Below are positions 48,960 through 57,797 of a stretch of DNA of 64,000 bases, piece after piece. Origin of the DNA: Ornithinimicrobium laminariae. Its GTDB lineage: Bacteria > Actinomycetota > Actinomycetes > Actinomycetales > Dermatophilaceae. The notes below the pieces were generated by a model. It saw only the letters and a program-made list of their open reading frames with translations, was not told the DNA's origin and searched no databases. The DNA is taken from positions 1-64,000 of the forward strand of contig NZ_JAHZSU010000003.1 in assembly GCF_019457945.1 (NCBI RefSeq), read 5' to 3'. Numbering within the stretch: the first letter of the stretch is position 1; each line of letters opens with the position of its first letter. Made by a program: the position numbers and the translations under genes.

Positions 48960-48982
48960 TGCCTTGATCAGAAGTTCCGCCG

Positions 48983-49023
48983 AGCCCCGGCACGACGACC
49001 CTGCGGTCGACCGTGTCGGGGCT
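48983..49023 (+). terminator. Hairpin after the peptide transporter operon
   Basis: AGCCCCGGCAC (48983-48993) pairs with GTGTCGGGGCT (49013-49023) with one G-T wobble, and an inner GTCG/CGAC may add to the stem. It lies 24 bases after the ATPase stop and before fmt. No T-run is seen. A TATGCT at 49033-49038 just behind it may be the -10 of fmt. Confidence 0.6.
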
Positions 49024-49106
49024 TGGCGCATCTATGCTGGGGTGTCACCCGGGGCCACCTTGCTGGCCCCGGCTGACGACGAGAGCATCACCAAGAAAGG
49101 AACTTT

Positions 49107-50051
49107 GTGCGGATTGTTTTTGCTGGGACACCGGAGCCAGCAGTCGCCTCTTTGCAGGCACTCATCGCCTCCGACCATGAATTGGTGGGTGTCATCACGC
49201 GGCCAGATGCCAAGGCCGGCCGCGGGCGCACGATAGTGCCTTCCCCGATCCGTCAGGTCGCTGAGCAGCACGGCATCCCCATCATGACCCCGCGCAAGTT
49301 GACCGACGAAGGCGTGGCTGAACAGATCCAAGAGTGGGCCCCGGAAGCGATCCCGGTGGTCGCCTACGGCGCAATCGTCCCTTCAAGTTTGCTTGACGCT
49401 CCAACCCATGGCTGGATCAACCTGCACTTTTCGCTCCTGCCAGCATGGCGGGGTGCTGCTCCGGTGCAGCACGCCGTGATGGCAGGGGATGAGTTCACCG
49501 GAGCATCGACATTTCGGATTGAGAAGGGCCTGGACACGGGGCCGGTCTTTGGCATGTTGACCGAGCGCGTCCGTGCTCAGGACACGGCGGGCGATTTGCT
49601 GGAGCGGCTCTCGAGCGCTGGCGCATCGCTCCTTGTAGCCACGCTGGACGCATTGGAGGCCGGGGAGCTGACCGCTGTGCCGCAATCCAGTGAAGGTGTT
49701 TCGCTCGCCCCCAAAATCGCGGTTGCTGATTCCCAGGTGCACTGGGATAAGCCCGCTTTGGCGATTGATCGACTTGTTCGAGGCGTCACACCAGCGCCTG
49801 GAGCGTGGACGATCTGGCGTGCGGAACGTCTCAAACTCGGGCCGGTGAGGATCGGGGAACAACCCGAGTCGCCACTATCACCTGGCGAGGTGCTCGTCAC
49901 CAAAAAGGCCATCCTCGTGGGCTCCGCGACAGAGACTGTGTCTCTGGGGATGGTGCAGCCCAGGGGCAAACCGATGATGAATGCAGTCGACTGGGCACGA
50001 GGAGCCCGCCCTGAAGAAGGCGAATCAATGGGAGTTGAAAGCAATGGCTGA
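49107..50051 (+). CDS. fmt: Methionyl-tRNA formyltransferase
   Basis: A 314-residue enzyme that formylates initiator Met-tRNA with 10-formyl-THF. The N-terminal Rossmann domain starts RIVFAGTPEPAVASLQAL, and the catalytic block INLHFSLLPAWRGAAPVQHA is near residues 103-122, with GDEFTGASTFRIEKGLDTGPVF after it. The C-terminal OB-like domain has VRGVTPAPGAWTIWRAERLKLG. The GTG start has AAAGGAA seven bases upstream. It overlaps rsmB by eight bases, the usual pairing of fmt with rsmB. Confidence 0.96.
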   Translation: MRIVFAGTPEPAVASLQALIASDHELVGVITRPDAKAGRGRTIVPSPIRQVAEQHGIPIMTPRKLTDEGVAEQIQEWAPEAIPVVAYGAIVPSSLLDAPTHGWINLHFSLLPAWRGAAPVQHAVMAGDEFTGASTFRIEKGLDTGPVFGMLTERVRAQDTAGDLLERLSSAGASLLVATLDALEAGELTAVPQSSEGVSLAPKIAVADSQVHWDKPALAIDRLVRGVTPAPGAWTIWRAERLKLGPVRIGEQPESPLSPGEVLVTKKAILVGSATETVSLGMVQPRGKPMMNAVDWARGARPEEGESMGVESNG

Positions 50052-51486
50052 TCGCCGAAAGCCCAAGTCAGCGACCGCGCCGTCGCAGCGCCAAAAGTCT
50101 GCAGATCCGGCGCGCGAAACCGCCTTCCGGACCTTGCGGGAAGTCAGTAACGGTGCCTACGCCAATCTGGAGTTGCCACACCAACTCCGTCGCTCACGCC
50201 TCAAAGGGCGCGATGCGGCATTCGCGACCGAGTTGACTTACGGGACCTTGCGGATGCAGGGACTCTACGACGCGATCATCGCCAGCGCTTCTCAGCGCTC
50301 AGTCACTGACCTTGACCCAGCGGTTGTGGACGTGTTGCGCCTTGGTGCGCACCAAATCCTCGATATGCGAGTGCCCGACCACGCGGCTGTCAGCGCCACA
50401 GTGGCCTTGGCTCGCCAGCACATCGGTCATGGCTCAGCGGGTCTGGTCAACGCCGTTCTTCGCCGAATTTCTGAGCGAACCCGGGAAGAATGGATCGAGT
50501 TGGTCACGGCCGATGCCAAAGATGACCTGAGCGCTCTGGCGATCACCCACTCTCATCCTCTGTGGGTTGTCCGGGCGCTTCGTGCTGGACTGATGAGCAC
50601 CCAAGGACTCGACAGCGCAGCCGCGCTGGTCGACTTGGAGAAACTGCTTTCGGCCCATAACAACCCCGGTCCACTGACCCTCACCGCCCGCCCTGGCCTC
50701 GGCGCGGAGGACGGCCTAAAGCTGGCGGGCGCTACTCCAGCGTCCATTGCGTCGACGGCGTGGTCCTTAGAGTCTGGTGACCCCGGGCTCATCCCGTCCA
50801 TTCGGGACGGGCGAGCCTCAGTGCAGGATGCGGGCTCTCAACTGCTTGCCCTCGCTTTGGCTGCTGCTCCGATCGAGGGACGTGACGAGCGATGGCTAGA
50901 CATGTGCGCAGGGCCAGGAGGCAAGGCTGGATTATTGGCAGCCCTAGCCCTCGAGCGCGATGCAGAACTGGTGGCCAACGAGGTCAGTCAGCCGCGCGCC
51001 GACCTAGTGTTAAACACGGTCGAGGCTGCGCAAAAAGCTGGTGCACGAGTCAATATTCAGATTGGCGATGGCCGTGACATCGGCAATGACGAACCAGGTG
51101 CGTACGACCGAGTCCTGGTCGATGCTCCGTGCACGGGTTTGGGGGCCCTTCGCCGCCGACCTGATGCGCGTTGGCGTCGTAGCCCATCAGACTTGGGGGA
51201 GTTGAGTCCCCTCCAGCGCGAGTTGCTGCATTCGGCGTTGGACGCGGTGCGCCCCGGAGGGATCGTTGCTTACGCAACGTGTTCCCCACACGTGGTCGAG
51301 ACTGAATTGGTCGTCTCCGACGTCATCAAGAAGTATGGGGATGCGGAAGTCTTTGATGTCCGACCCTATTTGGTGGATCGAGACGGCGAACCCATGTCTG
51401 ATCTGGGTGTCGGCCAGGGTGCCCAAATGTGGACCCACTTGCACGGTACCGACGGTATGTACGTCGCCTTGATTCGAAAGCTCTAG
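50044..51486 (+). CDS. rsmB: 16S rRNA m5C967 methyltransferase RsmB
   Basis: A 480-residue SAM-dependent methyltransferase. A NusB-like RNA-binding domain lies at about 22-150 ([22 protein letters not shown]). The Rossmann domain has [19 protein letters not shown] near residue 287, [20 protein letters not shown] with the first conserved Cys, and [15 protein letters not shown] with the catalytic Cys. The ATG at 50044 lies inside the end of fmt; upstream in-frame starts would add poorly conserved residues. rpe follows within 11 bases. Confidence 0.95.
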   Translation: MADRRKPKSATAPSQRQKSADPARETAFRTLREVSNGAYANLELPHQLRRSRLKGRDAAFATELTYGTLRMQGLYDAIIASASQRSVTDLDPAVVDVLRLGAHQILDMRVPDHAAVSATVALARQHIGHGSAGLVNAVLRRISERTREEWIELVTADAKDDLSALAITHSHPLWVVRALRAGLMSTQGLDSAAALVDLEKLLSAHNNPGPLTLTARPGLGAEDGLKLAGATPASIASTAWSLESGDPGLIPSIRDGRASVQDAGSQLLALALAAAPIEGRDERWLDMCAGPGGKAGLLAALALERDAELVANEVSQPRADLVLNTVEAAQKAGARVNIQIGDGRDIGNDEPGAYDRVLVDAPCTGLGALRRRPDARWRRSPSDLGELSPLQRELLHSALDAVRPGGIVAYATCSPHVVETELVVSDVIKKYGDAEVFDVRPYLVDRDGEPMSDLGVGQGAQMWTHLHGTDGMYVALIRKL

Positions 51487-51496
51487 GGTGGAAACC

Positions 51497-52153
51497 ATGC
51501 AGATTAGCCCCAGCATCCTGTCCGCCGACTTCGCCAACCTGGAGTCCGAGTTGGGCCGCATCAGCAATGCGGACTGGGCCCATGTCGACGTGATGGACGC
51601 TCACTTTGTGCCCAACCTGACGTTGGGCACGCCCATCGTAGAGGCCCTGGCCAAGGTGTCGCCCATCCCCTTGGACGTGCACCTCATGATTGAAGACCCC
51701 GACCGGTGGGCTGCTGGCTACGCCGAGGCTGGCGCGAAGTCGGTGACCTTCCACATCGAGGCGGTTTCCGACCCCATCAGGACCGCGCGGGCCATTCGAG
51801 CCGCCGGTGCGCGAGCCAGCATGGCTATTAAGCCAGGCACTGATTTTGAGCCCTACGCTGACTTGCTTCCCGAGTTGGACATGGTGTTGGTGATGACGGT
51901 TGAGCCCGGGTTTGGCGGTCAGTCCTTCATGGCCGATCAGATGATGAAGGTGGCCCAGGTCCGCCGTGCCGTTCAGCGCGAAGGTGGCGAAATCTGGATC
52001 CAGGTCGATGGCGGAGTGTCGGCAGACACGATTGGCCAATGCGCCGAAGCAGGGGCAGATGTCTTCGTCGCAGGCTCGGCCGTTTACGGGGCCGACGACG
52101 CGGCCGCCCAGGTCAGCGCGCTTCGCTCGTTAGCTCAGCAGCACCAGCACTGA
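51497..52153 (+). CDS. rpe: Ribulose-phosphate 3-epimerase
   Basis: A 218-residue TIM-barrel enzyme that interconverts ribulose 5-phosphate and xylulose 5-phosphate. It starts [18 protein letters not shown] and carries the metal/catalytic residues in [29 protein letters not shown] and [12 protein letters not shown], with the second Asp in [14 protein letters not shown] 51497 is preferred over GTG 51488, since GGGTGGA then acts as Shine-Dalgarno and the family begins here. It links to rsmB by ten bases and to the broken pnuC by five. Confidence 0.96.
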   Translation: MQISPSILSADFANLESELGRISNADWAHVDVMDAHFVPNLTLGTPIVEALAKVSPIPLDVHLMIEDPDRWAAGYAEAGAKSVTFHIEAVSDPIRTARAIRAAGARASMAIKPGTDFEPYADLLPELDMVLVMTVEPGFGGQSFMADQMMKVAQVRRAVQREGGEIWIQVDGGVSADTIGQCAEAGADVFVAGSAVYGADDAAAQVSALRSLAQQHQH

Positions 52154-52158
52154 CTTTC

Positions 52159-52864
52159 ATGAGCCTTTGGAACGAACTGTTTAATGCCCAACTGGTGATC
52201 GGTGGCTATCCGATTGCCTGGCGGGAAATTGTTGGCAACATCTTTGGGTTCGCTAGCGCTGTTGGCGGTATGCGCCGCCGGGTCTGGGCATGGCCGGTCG
52301 GCATCATTGGCAACGCTCTGCTCTTTACCGTGTTTATGGGTGTGTGGTTTGTTAACCCACAGGAGCATTCACTCTTTGGGCAAGCCGCACGACAGGTCTT
52401 CTTCATTGTTGTCAGCGTGTATGGCTGGTGGCAGTGGAGCCGGTCGCGCAAAAAACGCGCATCAGGTTCGCCAGCCATCACGCCGCGATGGGCGAGCAGG
52501 GCCGAGCGATTGGGCTATCTCGGGTTTTGGCTGGGCGCCGTGGTCATCGCGCAGTGGATCTTCGCTGCTGTCGGTGCTGGCTGGGAAGCCCCAACGATGG
52601 TACTTCTGGGCCGACGCTTGGATCTTTGTGGGCTCCATCGTGGCGACGTATGCGATGGCTCGGGGTTGGAATGACTTCTGGCTCGCCTGGATTGCCGTCG
52701 ACTTGGTCGGCGTTCCGTTGCTGTGGCACGGCGGTTATTACCCCTCAGCGGTGATGTTCATCGTCTATGGAGCTTTGGTTTTGTGGGGCTTCACCGTCTG
52801 GTTGAAAGCGTCCAAAGTCGAAGCGCCCACCGGGGGAGCGGCGGCTCTCAGGGGCGCACCGTAG
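52159..52864 (+). pseudogene. pnuC: Nicotinamide mononucleotide transporter PnuC, split by a one-base frameshift
   Basis: The N-terminal part in one frame (MSLWNELFNAQLVIGGYPIA on, with GNIFGFASAVGGMRRRVWAWP) and the C-terminal part in the next frame (WYFWADAWIFVGSIVATYAM, then WIAVDLVGVPLLW) together make one PnuC. The 706-base span is one base more than a multiple of three. Removing a single A at about 52597 (in CCAACGATGGTAC) joins them as GWEAPT-WYFWADAW and yields 234 residues, the usual PnuC length. Unrepaired, translation ends at 52674 after 171 residues, losing the last helices. PnuC moves nicotinamide riboside/mononucleotide by facilitated diffusion. The site is not a homopolymer, so a real mutation is as plausible as a sequencing error. 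Confidence 0.87.
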
Positions 52865-52873
52865 CCTGTGGGC

Positions 52874-53326
52874 ATGAGCGACGCTTCTCCCTATGCCCCT
52901 TTTCGGGCTCGCCGTTCTACGCGAGTGGCGCTGATCGGTGCCGTGGCTTGCCTAGTGGGTTTCGCTATCTTGGCTTTTGCCGTCACCAGCGAGGGCGAGG
53001 TCGGCTTTAATACCGGTGACCGCATCGGCACCCTGTTCTTTGGAGTGCTGCTCGCCGCAGGGCTATGGCGATTCGTGCAACTGAAGGCGATTCCTAGCCA
53101 GAAGGGGCTGACGGTTATCAACCTGTTTTCTCGACGTGAGATTGAATGGCCTGAGATCGCCGCGATTGGCTTTTCGGATGGGGCCCCCTGGGTCACCCTC
53201 GAACTAACCGACACCGAGGAAATCTCCGTGATGGCGATTCAGCGAGCCGACGGTGACCTAGGGGTTGCCGAGGCTGGCCGCCTGGCCGCGTTGGTTGCTC
53301 ATCACCAGCGGGTTGACCCGGGTTAA
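52874..53326 (+). CDS. PH-domain membrane protein of unknown function
   Basis: A 150-residue protein with two membrane segments (RVALIGAVACLVGFAILAF at about 16-34 and IGTLFFGVLLAAGLWRFV at about 51-68). A small soluble domain follows and resembles bacterial PH-like domains (KGLTVINLFSRREIEWPEIAAIGF). The role of this family is not known. TAGCCT at 52862-52867 ends six bases before the ATG and there is no clear Shine-Dalgarno, which suggests a leaderless mRNA. The stop overlaps the end of the convergent FUSC gene by four bases. Confidence 0.72.
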   Translation: MSDASPYAPFRARRSTRVALIGAVACLVGFAILAFAVTSEGEVGFNTGDRIGTLFFGVLLAAGLWRFVQLKAIPSQKGLTVINLFSRREIEWPEIAAIGFSDGAPWVTLELTDTEEISVMAIQRADGDLGVAEAGRLAALVAHHQRVDPG

Positions 53327-54504
53327 TCGTCCCTTTCGCTTGCCTCGGGGTCATCATCGAGGTCATCTCGGGTAGGCGGCACCCGCTTGCGCGCCTCAGC
53401 ACGTGACATACCCGTAAGGACAAGCAAGTCCACCACGGTTGATCGCACCTGGGCTCGCATGACCTCAGCTGACAATCCAGCACCGTTGCGCGACCAGGTG
53501 GAGCTGCGAGCCAAGTTGACGAGGTCTTCTCGTGCTTCGGTGGGGACTCGTTCAATCGCTAGTTGATCACTGATGTGGCTGGTGGCCATCGCGAGGTCTT
53601 CCACCAAGATGATGTAGGTCTCCGGCACGAATTCTTTGCCGACGATGGCAACATCGGCACGTCGCACCAGCACCCGGACATCGCGAATTGCGAGATCAAG
53701 CGGCTCGACCAGGGCATCGATGGCTTTGACTCCCACGCGGTAACGGCGTCGCAGGGGTGACATTGAGGTTGCTGCTAAACCCTCGGTTGCGGAGTCACGC
53801 AGGTCATCTAGTTCCCCCTGTAGCGCCCGGGCTTGTTGCAACGCATTGGAGGTCAGGGTTTCGTCTCGTTCCCGCAAGGCCTGGGCGGTCAGCCCTAATA
53901 CGCGGGCGACGTGAGCCAGCACCTGGATGGCCTGATTGCGTGGTCGGCGGACCAATCGTGAGGTTGGGGCGAGCATGGCGATCACTAGGGCGACGGCTCC
54001 ACCGACCACAGCATCGAGCCACCGACCTAGGGCCTGTCCATCACCTGTCACCAAGGTGGCCACAATGACCCCCTGGATGCCGGCCTGCAGCATGAGCAGC
54101 TGACCAGCTCCGGCGAGGACCGCTAGCGACATGGCAACCATGGCTACCGCGGCAATCTGCCAGATGCCACTGCCAAAGACGTGGACAAAGAGATCACCCA
54201 CTGCAACACCGATGGCAACGCCAATCGTCAACTCAACGACGCGCTTGACGCGGTTGCCGTAGGTCAGTCCGAGGCAAACCATGGCCGTGACGGGAGCAAA
54301 GAAGGGGAGTGGGTGCCCTAACAGGGCGGTGGCAAGCCACCATGCCAGTCCTGCGCCGAGGGCCGCTTGGACGATCAAGAAGAGTCGCGAGCGCAGGCGT
54401 CGTGCGCTGCGGACAACCTCGCGGCGAGGGACCCGGAGCACGCGTGCGGCAGTCGCGATCCATCGAGCTTCGGTGGTGCCGTCTGGCCTCGTGGCCTCAC
54501 TCAT
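53323..54504 (-). CDS. FUSC-type (aromatic acid exporter-like) membrane protein
   Basis: A 393-residue protein with about five or six helices in its first half (FLIVQAALGAGLAWWLATALL, PFFAPVTAMVCLGLTYG, VELTIGVAIGVAVGDLFVHV, IQGVIVATLVTG, VVGGAVALVIAMLA) and a helical cytoplasmic second half. This is the layout of FUSC/ArAE proteins, which include the p-hydroxybenzoate efflux pump AaeB. The substrate is unknown. The start is the ATG at 54504, overlapping the upstream kinase gene by eight bases; an open frame continues upstream but is antiparallel-like low-quality sequence. It is the last gene of a three-gene minus-strand run. Confidence 0.82.
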   Translation of the reverse strand: MSEATRPDGTTEARWIATAARVLRVPRREVVRSARRLRSRLFLIVQAALGAGLAWWLATALLGHPLPFFAPVTAMVCLGLTYGNRVKRVVELTIGVAIGVAVGDLFVHVFGSGIWQIAAVAMVAMSLAVLAGAGQLLMLQAGIQGVIVATLVTGDGQALGRWLDAVVGGAVALVIAMLAPTSRLVRRPRNQAIQVLAHVARVLGLTAQALRERDETLTSNALQQARALQGELDDLRDSATEGLAATSMSPLRRRYRVGVKAIDALVEPLDLAIRDVRVLVRRADVAIVGKEFVPETYIILVEDLAMATSHISDQLAIERVPTEAREDLVNLARSSTWSRNGAGLSAEVMRAQVRSTVVDLLVLTGMSRAEARKRVPPTRDDLDDDPEASERDD

Positions 54505-55087
54505 CGTTTGCTCCGTGGATCCCGAAGTGGGCTGGGACGTCCCACGTGTTGGTGGCGAAGTAGGTCGCTTCTTGTGTAGCCCATCGATCCCAGTGAGGCT
54601 CGAACATGGCACCGTCGCGTCCCAGTGCCCGTCGGCGGCGGACGTTTTCGGGTGCCTCAATCCAGACGCGAAGGTCGTAGCCATCGGGGCTCGCAGTGAT
54701 CGACCCGACCCCTTCGACGATGATGACCTGTTGTGGCTCCACCGTGGTCAGCGAACCTGGTTTGTCGTGGTGCCAGTCCCACAGCCGGTATGTCGCTGAC
54801 TCACCCCTATGCAATGGCGCAAGAATGTCGCGTCGCACCATCTCGCCCGAGGCGGCCAGCCCTTGCCAGCCGGGATACAGGCCATCCATGTGAATGACGC
54901 GAGCGCTGGCAGGGGCGTGAGTGAGGTCACGGCGAAGGTCACGGGCCAGGGTGGTCTTCCCCGTGCCGCTACGTCCGTCGATCCCGACGAGGACAGGACG
55001 ACCCAGTGACAGGAGCGGACTGACCGCCGCTCGCAGATGCGCGATCACGGCAGGGTCATCTTGGGTAAGCCACTGGTGCGCCTGCAT
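54497..55087 (-). CDS. Uridine kinase-like P-loop protein
   Basis: A 196-residue NTPase/kinase. Walker [18 protein letters not shown] is at about 35-51. A substrate-binding IHMDGLYPGWQGL follows near 65-78, VIIVEGVGSI is the Walker B-like strand, and LRVWIEAPENVRRRRALGRDG is the lid. This fits the uridine kinase/phosphoribulokinase fold as found in actinobacterial proteins of about 200 residues; the true nucleoside substrate is not established. It starts at an ATG ten bases downstream of the preceding minus-strand gene and overlaps the FUSC gene. Confidence 0.8.
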   Translation of the reverse strand: MQAHQWLTQDDPAVIAHLRAAVSPLLSLGRPVLVGIDGRSGTGKTTLARDLRRDLTHAPASARVIHMDGLYPGWQGLAASGEMVRRDILAPLHRGESATYRLWDWHHDKPGSLTTVEPQQVIIVEGVGSITASPDGYDLRVWIEAPENVRRRRALGRDGAMFEPHWDRWATQEATYFATNTWDVPAHFGIHGANDE

Positions 55088-55096
55088 TGACTCGTG

Positions 55097-55735
55097 TCAG
55101 GCTTTGCGTTCTGAGTCAACTAGGGCGGCGACGTCCGCTTCGTTGCCGGTGATGTCGACCTGGGCCACGCCAGTCCGGCCAAACGCGTGCATTATCAACT
55201 CGACCGGGGCTCCGGTGAGCACCACAGATGCCCGACCGGCGCTAGGCCGATGAGCCAGCATTCGCCCGTATCCGGGCGCCACCAGCACTACGCCGGTAGG
55301 TGCCTGGCGGTAGGAGATTTTGGCAATGCGCTTGAGCGAGTCCCAGACGCCCTGCTCGGTCTGCGATGCCATCTCCCCGGGGGCCCAGTCAGGTTGCGCT
55401 CGACGAATGTCCTCGTGGTGGATCACGAACTCAGCGGTGTTGATCGCATTGTCGACCGCAGGAATCGCGGTTGGCGCCCACTTGGGCGGCCCTTGGCGTA
55501 CTAAAGCAACCAGGTCTGCAAACTCTCGCGCGGCGAACTCATCTTGGACCTTGTCGGTGTGCCCAGCAAAAGCGGAGACACCGATGCCAGGAAGAGTGTC
55601 CGGACGACGTTCACGGATAACAAGGTGCGAAACAAGGTCCTTCACTAACCAGGGTGAGCACAGCGTCGGTGCATCTGGCCCCACCGCCAGGGCAGTGTCG
55701 CAGAGGGCTTGGCGTTGCTGCTGAGCGAGAATCAT
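55097..55735 (-). CDS. TIGR03085-like (mycothiol-dependent isomerase fold) protein
   Basis: A 212-residue protein of the actinobacterial DinB/MDMPI-like group known as TIGR03085. It has CSPWLVKDLVSHLVIRERRPD near residues 34-54 and NTAEFVIHHEDIRRAQP near residue 97, whose histidines fit the metal-binding triad of the fold. The reaction is unknown; relatives use mycothiol. The ATG at 55735 gives the family's normal length; upstream in-frame codons lack conserved sequence. It is first in the minus-strand run, and the 175-base gap to the divergent ABC exporter (55736-55910) should hold both promoters, though I see no clear hexamers. Confidence 0.75.
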   Translation of the reverse strand: MILAQQQRQALCDTALAVGPDAPTLCSPWLVKDLVSHLVIRERRPDTLPGIGVSAFAGHTDKVQDEFAAREFADLVALVRQGPPKWAPTAIPAVDNAINTAEFVIHHEDIRRAQPDWAPGEMASQTEQGVWDSLKRIAKISYRQAPTGVVLVAPGYGRMLAHRPSAGRASVVLTGAPVELIMHAFGRTGVAQVDITGNEADVAALVDSERKA

Positions 55736-55910
55736 GGCTCCATCCAAGCACCTGGGGCTGACATCGGCCTGCGAAGGGGTGACCCGTGTGCGATCGGCCA
55801 TCTGCTGCGTGGCAAGATGACGTGTTCCTAGATCAAACTTCTGCGCGCGCGGTCGGGGGCTGCTGCGCACAGCACTCGAAAGGTTGGATCAAGATGTCAG
55901 TGTCGTGTCG

Positions 55911-57797
55911 ATGACGGCAGCTAGACCTGTGCAACCGCCCAAACCCGACGCCGCGATCCTGCGAGAAGGTTTGGGCATCGTTTGGTCCGGCATGCGCCAA
56001 GAGAAGCGCATGATCACCATCGCAGTCATTGGTGCTGCCTTGTGGGCCGCCGCCACCGTCGCCACCTCTATGGCCATCGGCTACATCACCGAGAACATCA
56101 TCACCCCCGCCGCAGCGTCGGGGGATGTCACCGGTGCGGCGCTGTGGAGCATCTTCGGTTTGTTGGGCGCTATCCTCGTCGCAAACGCCCTGGGCGTGAT
56201 TCTGCGCCGGGTGTGGGCAGTCATGGCGGGCTTCAACCTGCAGGCCTCCTACCGCCGGCGGGTGACGCGCCAATATCTGCGCTTGCCCTTGACCTGGCAT
56301 CACCGGCACCCTTCGGGCCAGTTGCTCTCCAACGCACACGCCGACATTGAAGCCACCTGGATGGTTTTCAACCCGCTGCCGATGGCCATCGGTGTCATCT
56401 TTATGTTGGCTATCGCCGGGACGCAAATGTTCTTTGTCGACCCCACGCTGGCCTTGATCGGGCTCTTGGTCTTCCCGCTTCTCTTTGCTGCCAACTTGGT
56501 GTTCCAGCGCTACATGTCGCCACGCGTCACGGCCGCGCAGCAACTGCGAGCGCAGGTCAGCGAAGTGGCACACGAGTCGTTTGAGGCCGGCCTCGTCGTC
56601 AAGGCCCTGGGTCGCGAGCGGGAAGAAGCCGCCAGGTTTGATGCTGCGACCTACGCGCTGCGTGACTCAATGATTCGGGTGGGCCGGACTCGTGGCGTTT
56701 TCGAGCCAGTCATCGAAGCAATTCCGACCTTGGGCACCCTAGCGGTGCTAGGCGTGGGGACGGCCCGCGTTGCCAGTGGAGATCTCGTAGCAGCAGACGT
56801 TGTCGAAATTGCCTACCTGTTTTCCATTCTGGCCTTCCCCGTCCGCGCATTGGGCTGGGTGTTAGCCGAACTGCCTCGCACCGTGGTCGGCCACCGGCGC
56901 GTCAGTTCAGTGCTTCAAGCTCAAGGCAGTATGGAGTATGGGGATGTCGCACTAGCCGCGTCGGGCCCAGCGCGCTCGGAATCTCGAAACATCGAGTTTG
57001 GCTATCAGGAGTACGCTGCCCCGGAAGAGTTGGGCAGCCGAGTCGTGACCACCGAGAAACCAGGCGACGTCGTGCCTGCGATTCGCGGTGTGCACCTCGA
57101 CATCCCCGCTGGCTCAACGACGGCATTGGTCGGGCCCACGGGTTCGGGCAAGTCGACCTTGTCGAACATCGTGGTGCGTTTGGTCGATCCAGATGCGGGC
57201 GTCGTCTCGCTCGATGGTCTGGACCTGCGCTCGATTAAACAAGGTGGGGTGACGGACGCCGTGGCTCTGGTCGCGCAGCAGACCTTCATGTTCGACGGCA
57301 CGGTTCGAGACAACGTAGATCTGGGCTTGGGAATGTCAGACGACGAAGTCTCCCGCGCGCTGGCTATCGCCCATGCCGATGAGTTTGTTGAACAGTTGCC
57401 CGATGGGATGGACACCGAGATCGGCGAACGGGGAGGCTCCCTCTCCGGTGGCCAGCGTCAACGAGTGGCGCTAGCGCGAGCAGTCGCACGGTCTCCGCGG
57501 ATGTTGGTGCTCGATGACGCCACGAGCGCGGTCGACCCAAAGATTGAGCAGGACATTCTGGCCTCCCTGCGCGACTCCGCGAGCGGCACCACGGTATTGG
57601 TGATTGCCTACCGCATGGCCACCGTGCGGCTGGCTGATCGCATTGTCTATATGGAAGATGGCGCGATCCAGGACGAGGGCTCACACAAAGAGTTGATGGG
57701 GCGCTGCACGGGCTACGCCGACTTGGTCAGCGCCTACGCACGTGAAGCCGCCGCGCGGGCAGCGATCGCCGCTGATGAGGAGGAGTCGCATGGCTGA
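55911..57797 (+). CDS. ABC exporter half-transporter with degenerate ATP site
   Basis: A 628-residue half-transporter. About six helices (residues 40-320, such as MITIAVIGAALWAAATVATS) are followed by an ATPase domain. Walker A is GPTGSGKST (about 408), the signature LSGGQRQR is intact (about 510), but Walker B reads VLDDATSAVD with Asp for the catalytic Glu, and the switch His is Tyr (IAYRMAT, about 566). So its own ATP site should be poor while its signature serves the partner. The start is uncertain: ATG 55911 has no Shine-Dalgarno but a CAGTGT seven bases upstream; TTG 55884 and GTG 55905 are alternatives. It overlaps the partner gene by eight bases. The substrate is unknown (drug, lipid or peptide). 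Confidence 0.87.
   Translation: MTAARPVQPPKPDAAILREGLGIVWSGMRQEKRMITIAVIGAALWAAATVATSMAIGYITENIITPAAASGDVTGAALWSIFGLLGAILVANALGVILRRVWAVMAGFNLQASYRRRVTRQYLRLPLTWHHRHPSGQLLSNAHADIEATWMVFNPLPMAIGVIFMLAIAGTQMFFVDPTLALIGLLVFPLLFAANLVFQRYMSPRVTAAQQLRAQVSEVAHESFEAGLVVKALGREREEAARFDAATYALRDSMIRVGRTRGVFEPVIEAIPTLGTLAVLGVGTARVASGDLVAADVVEIAYLFSILAFPVRALGWVLAELPRTVVGHRRVSSVLQAQGSMEYGDVALAASGPARSESRNIEFGYQEYAAPEELGSRVVTTEKPGDVVPAIRGVHLDIPAGSTTALVGPTGSGKSTLSNIVVRLVDPDAGVVSLDGLDLRSIKQGGVTDAVALVAQQTFMFDGTVRDNVDLGLGMSDDEVSRALAIAHADEFVEQLPDGMDTEIGERGGSLSGGQRQRVALARAVARSPRMLVLDDATSAVDPKIEQDILASLRDSASGTTVLVIAYRMATVRLADRIVYMEDGAIQDEGSHKELMGRCTGYADLVSAYAREAAARAAIAADEEESHG

Noticed and set aside
52580-52610. Programmed frameshift in pnuC
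   Set aside because: The site lacks a slippery heptamer, a stop codon at the shift point or a clear downstream structure, so a mutation or sequencing error is more likely.
55736-55910. tRNA or small RNA in the divergent gap
   Set aside because: No cloverleaf, CCA end or strong hairpin is seen; the gap is better explained as a promoter region.
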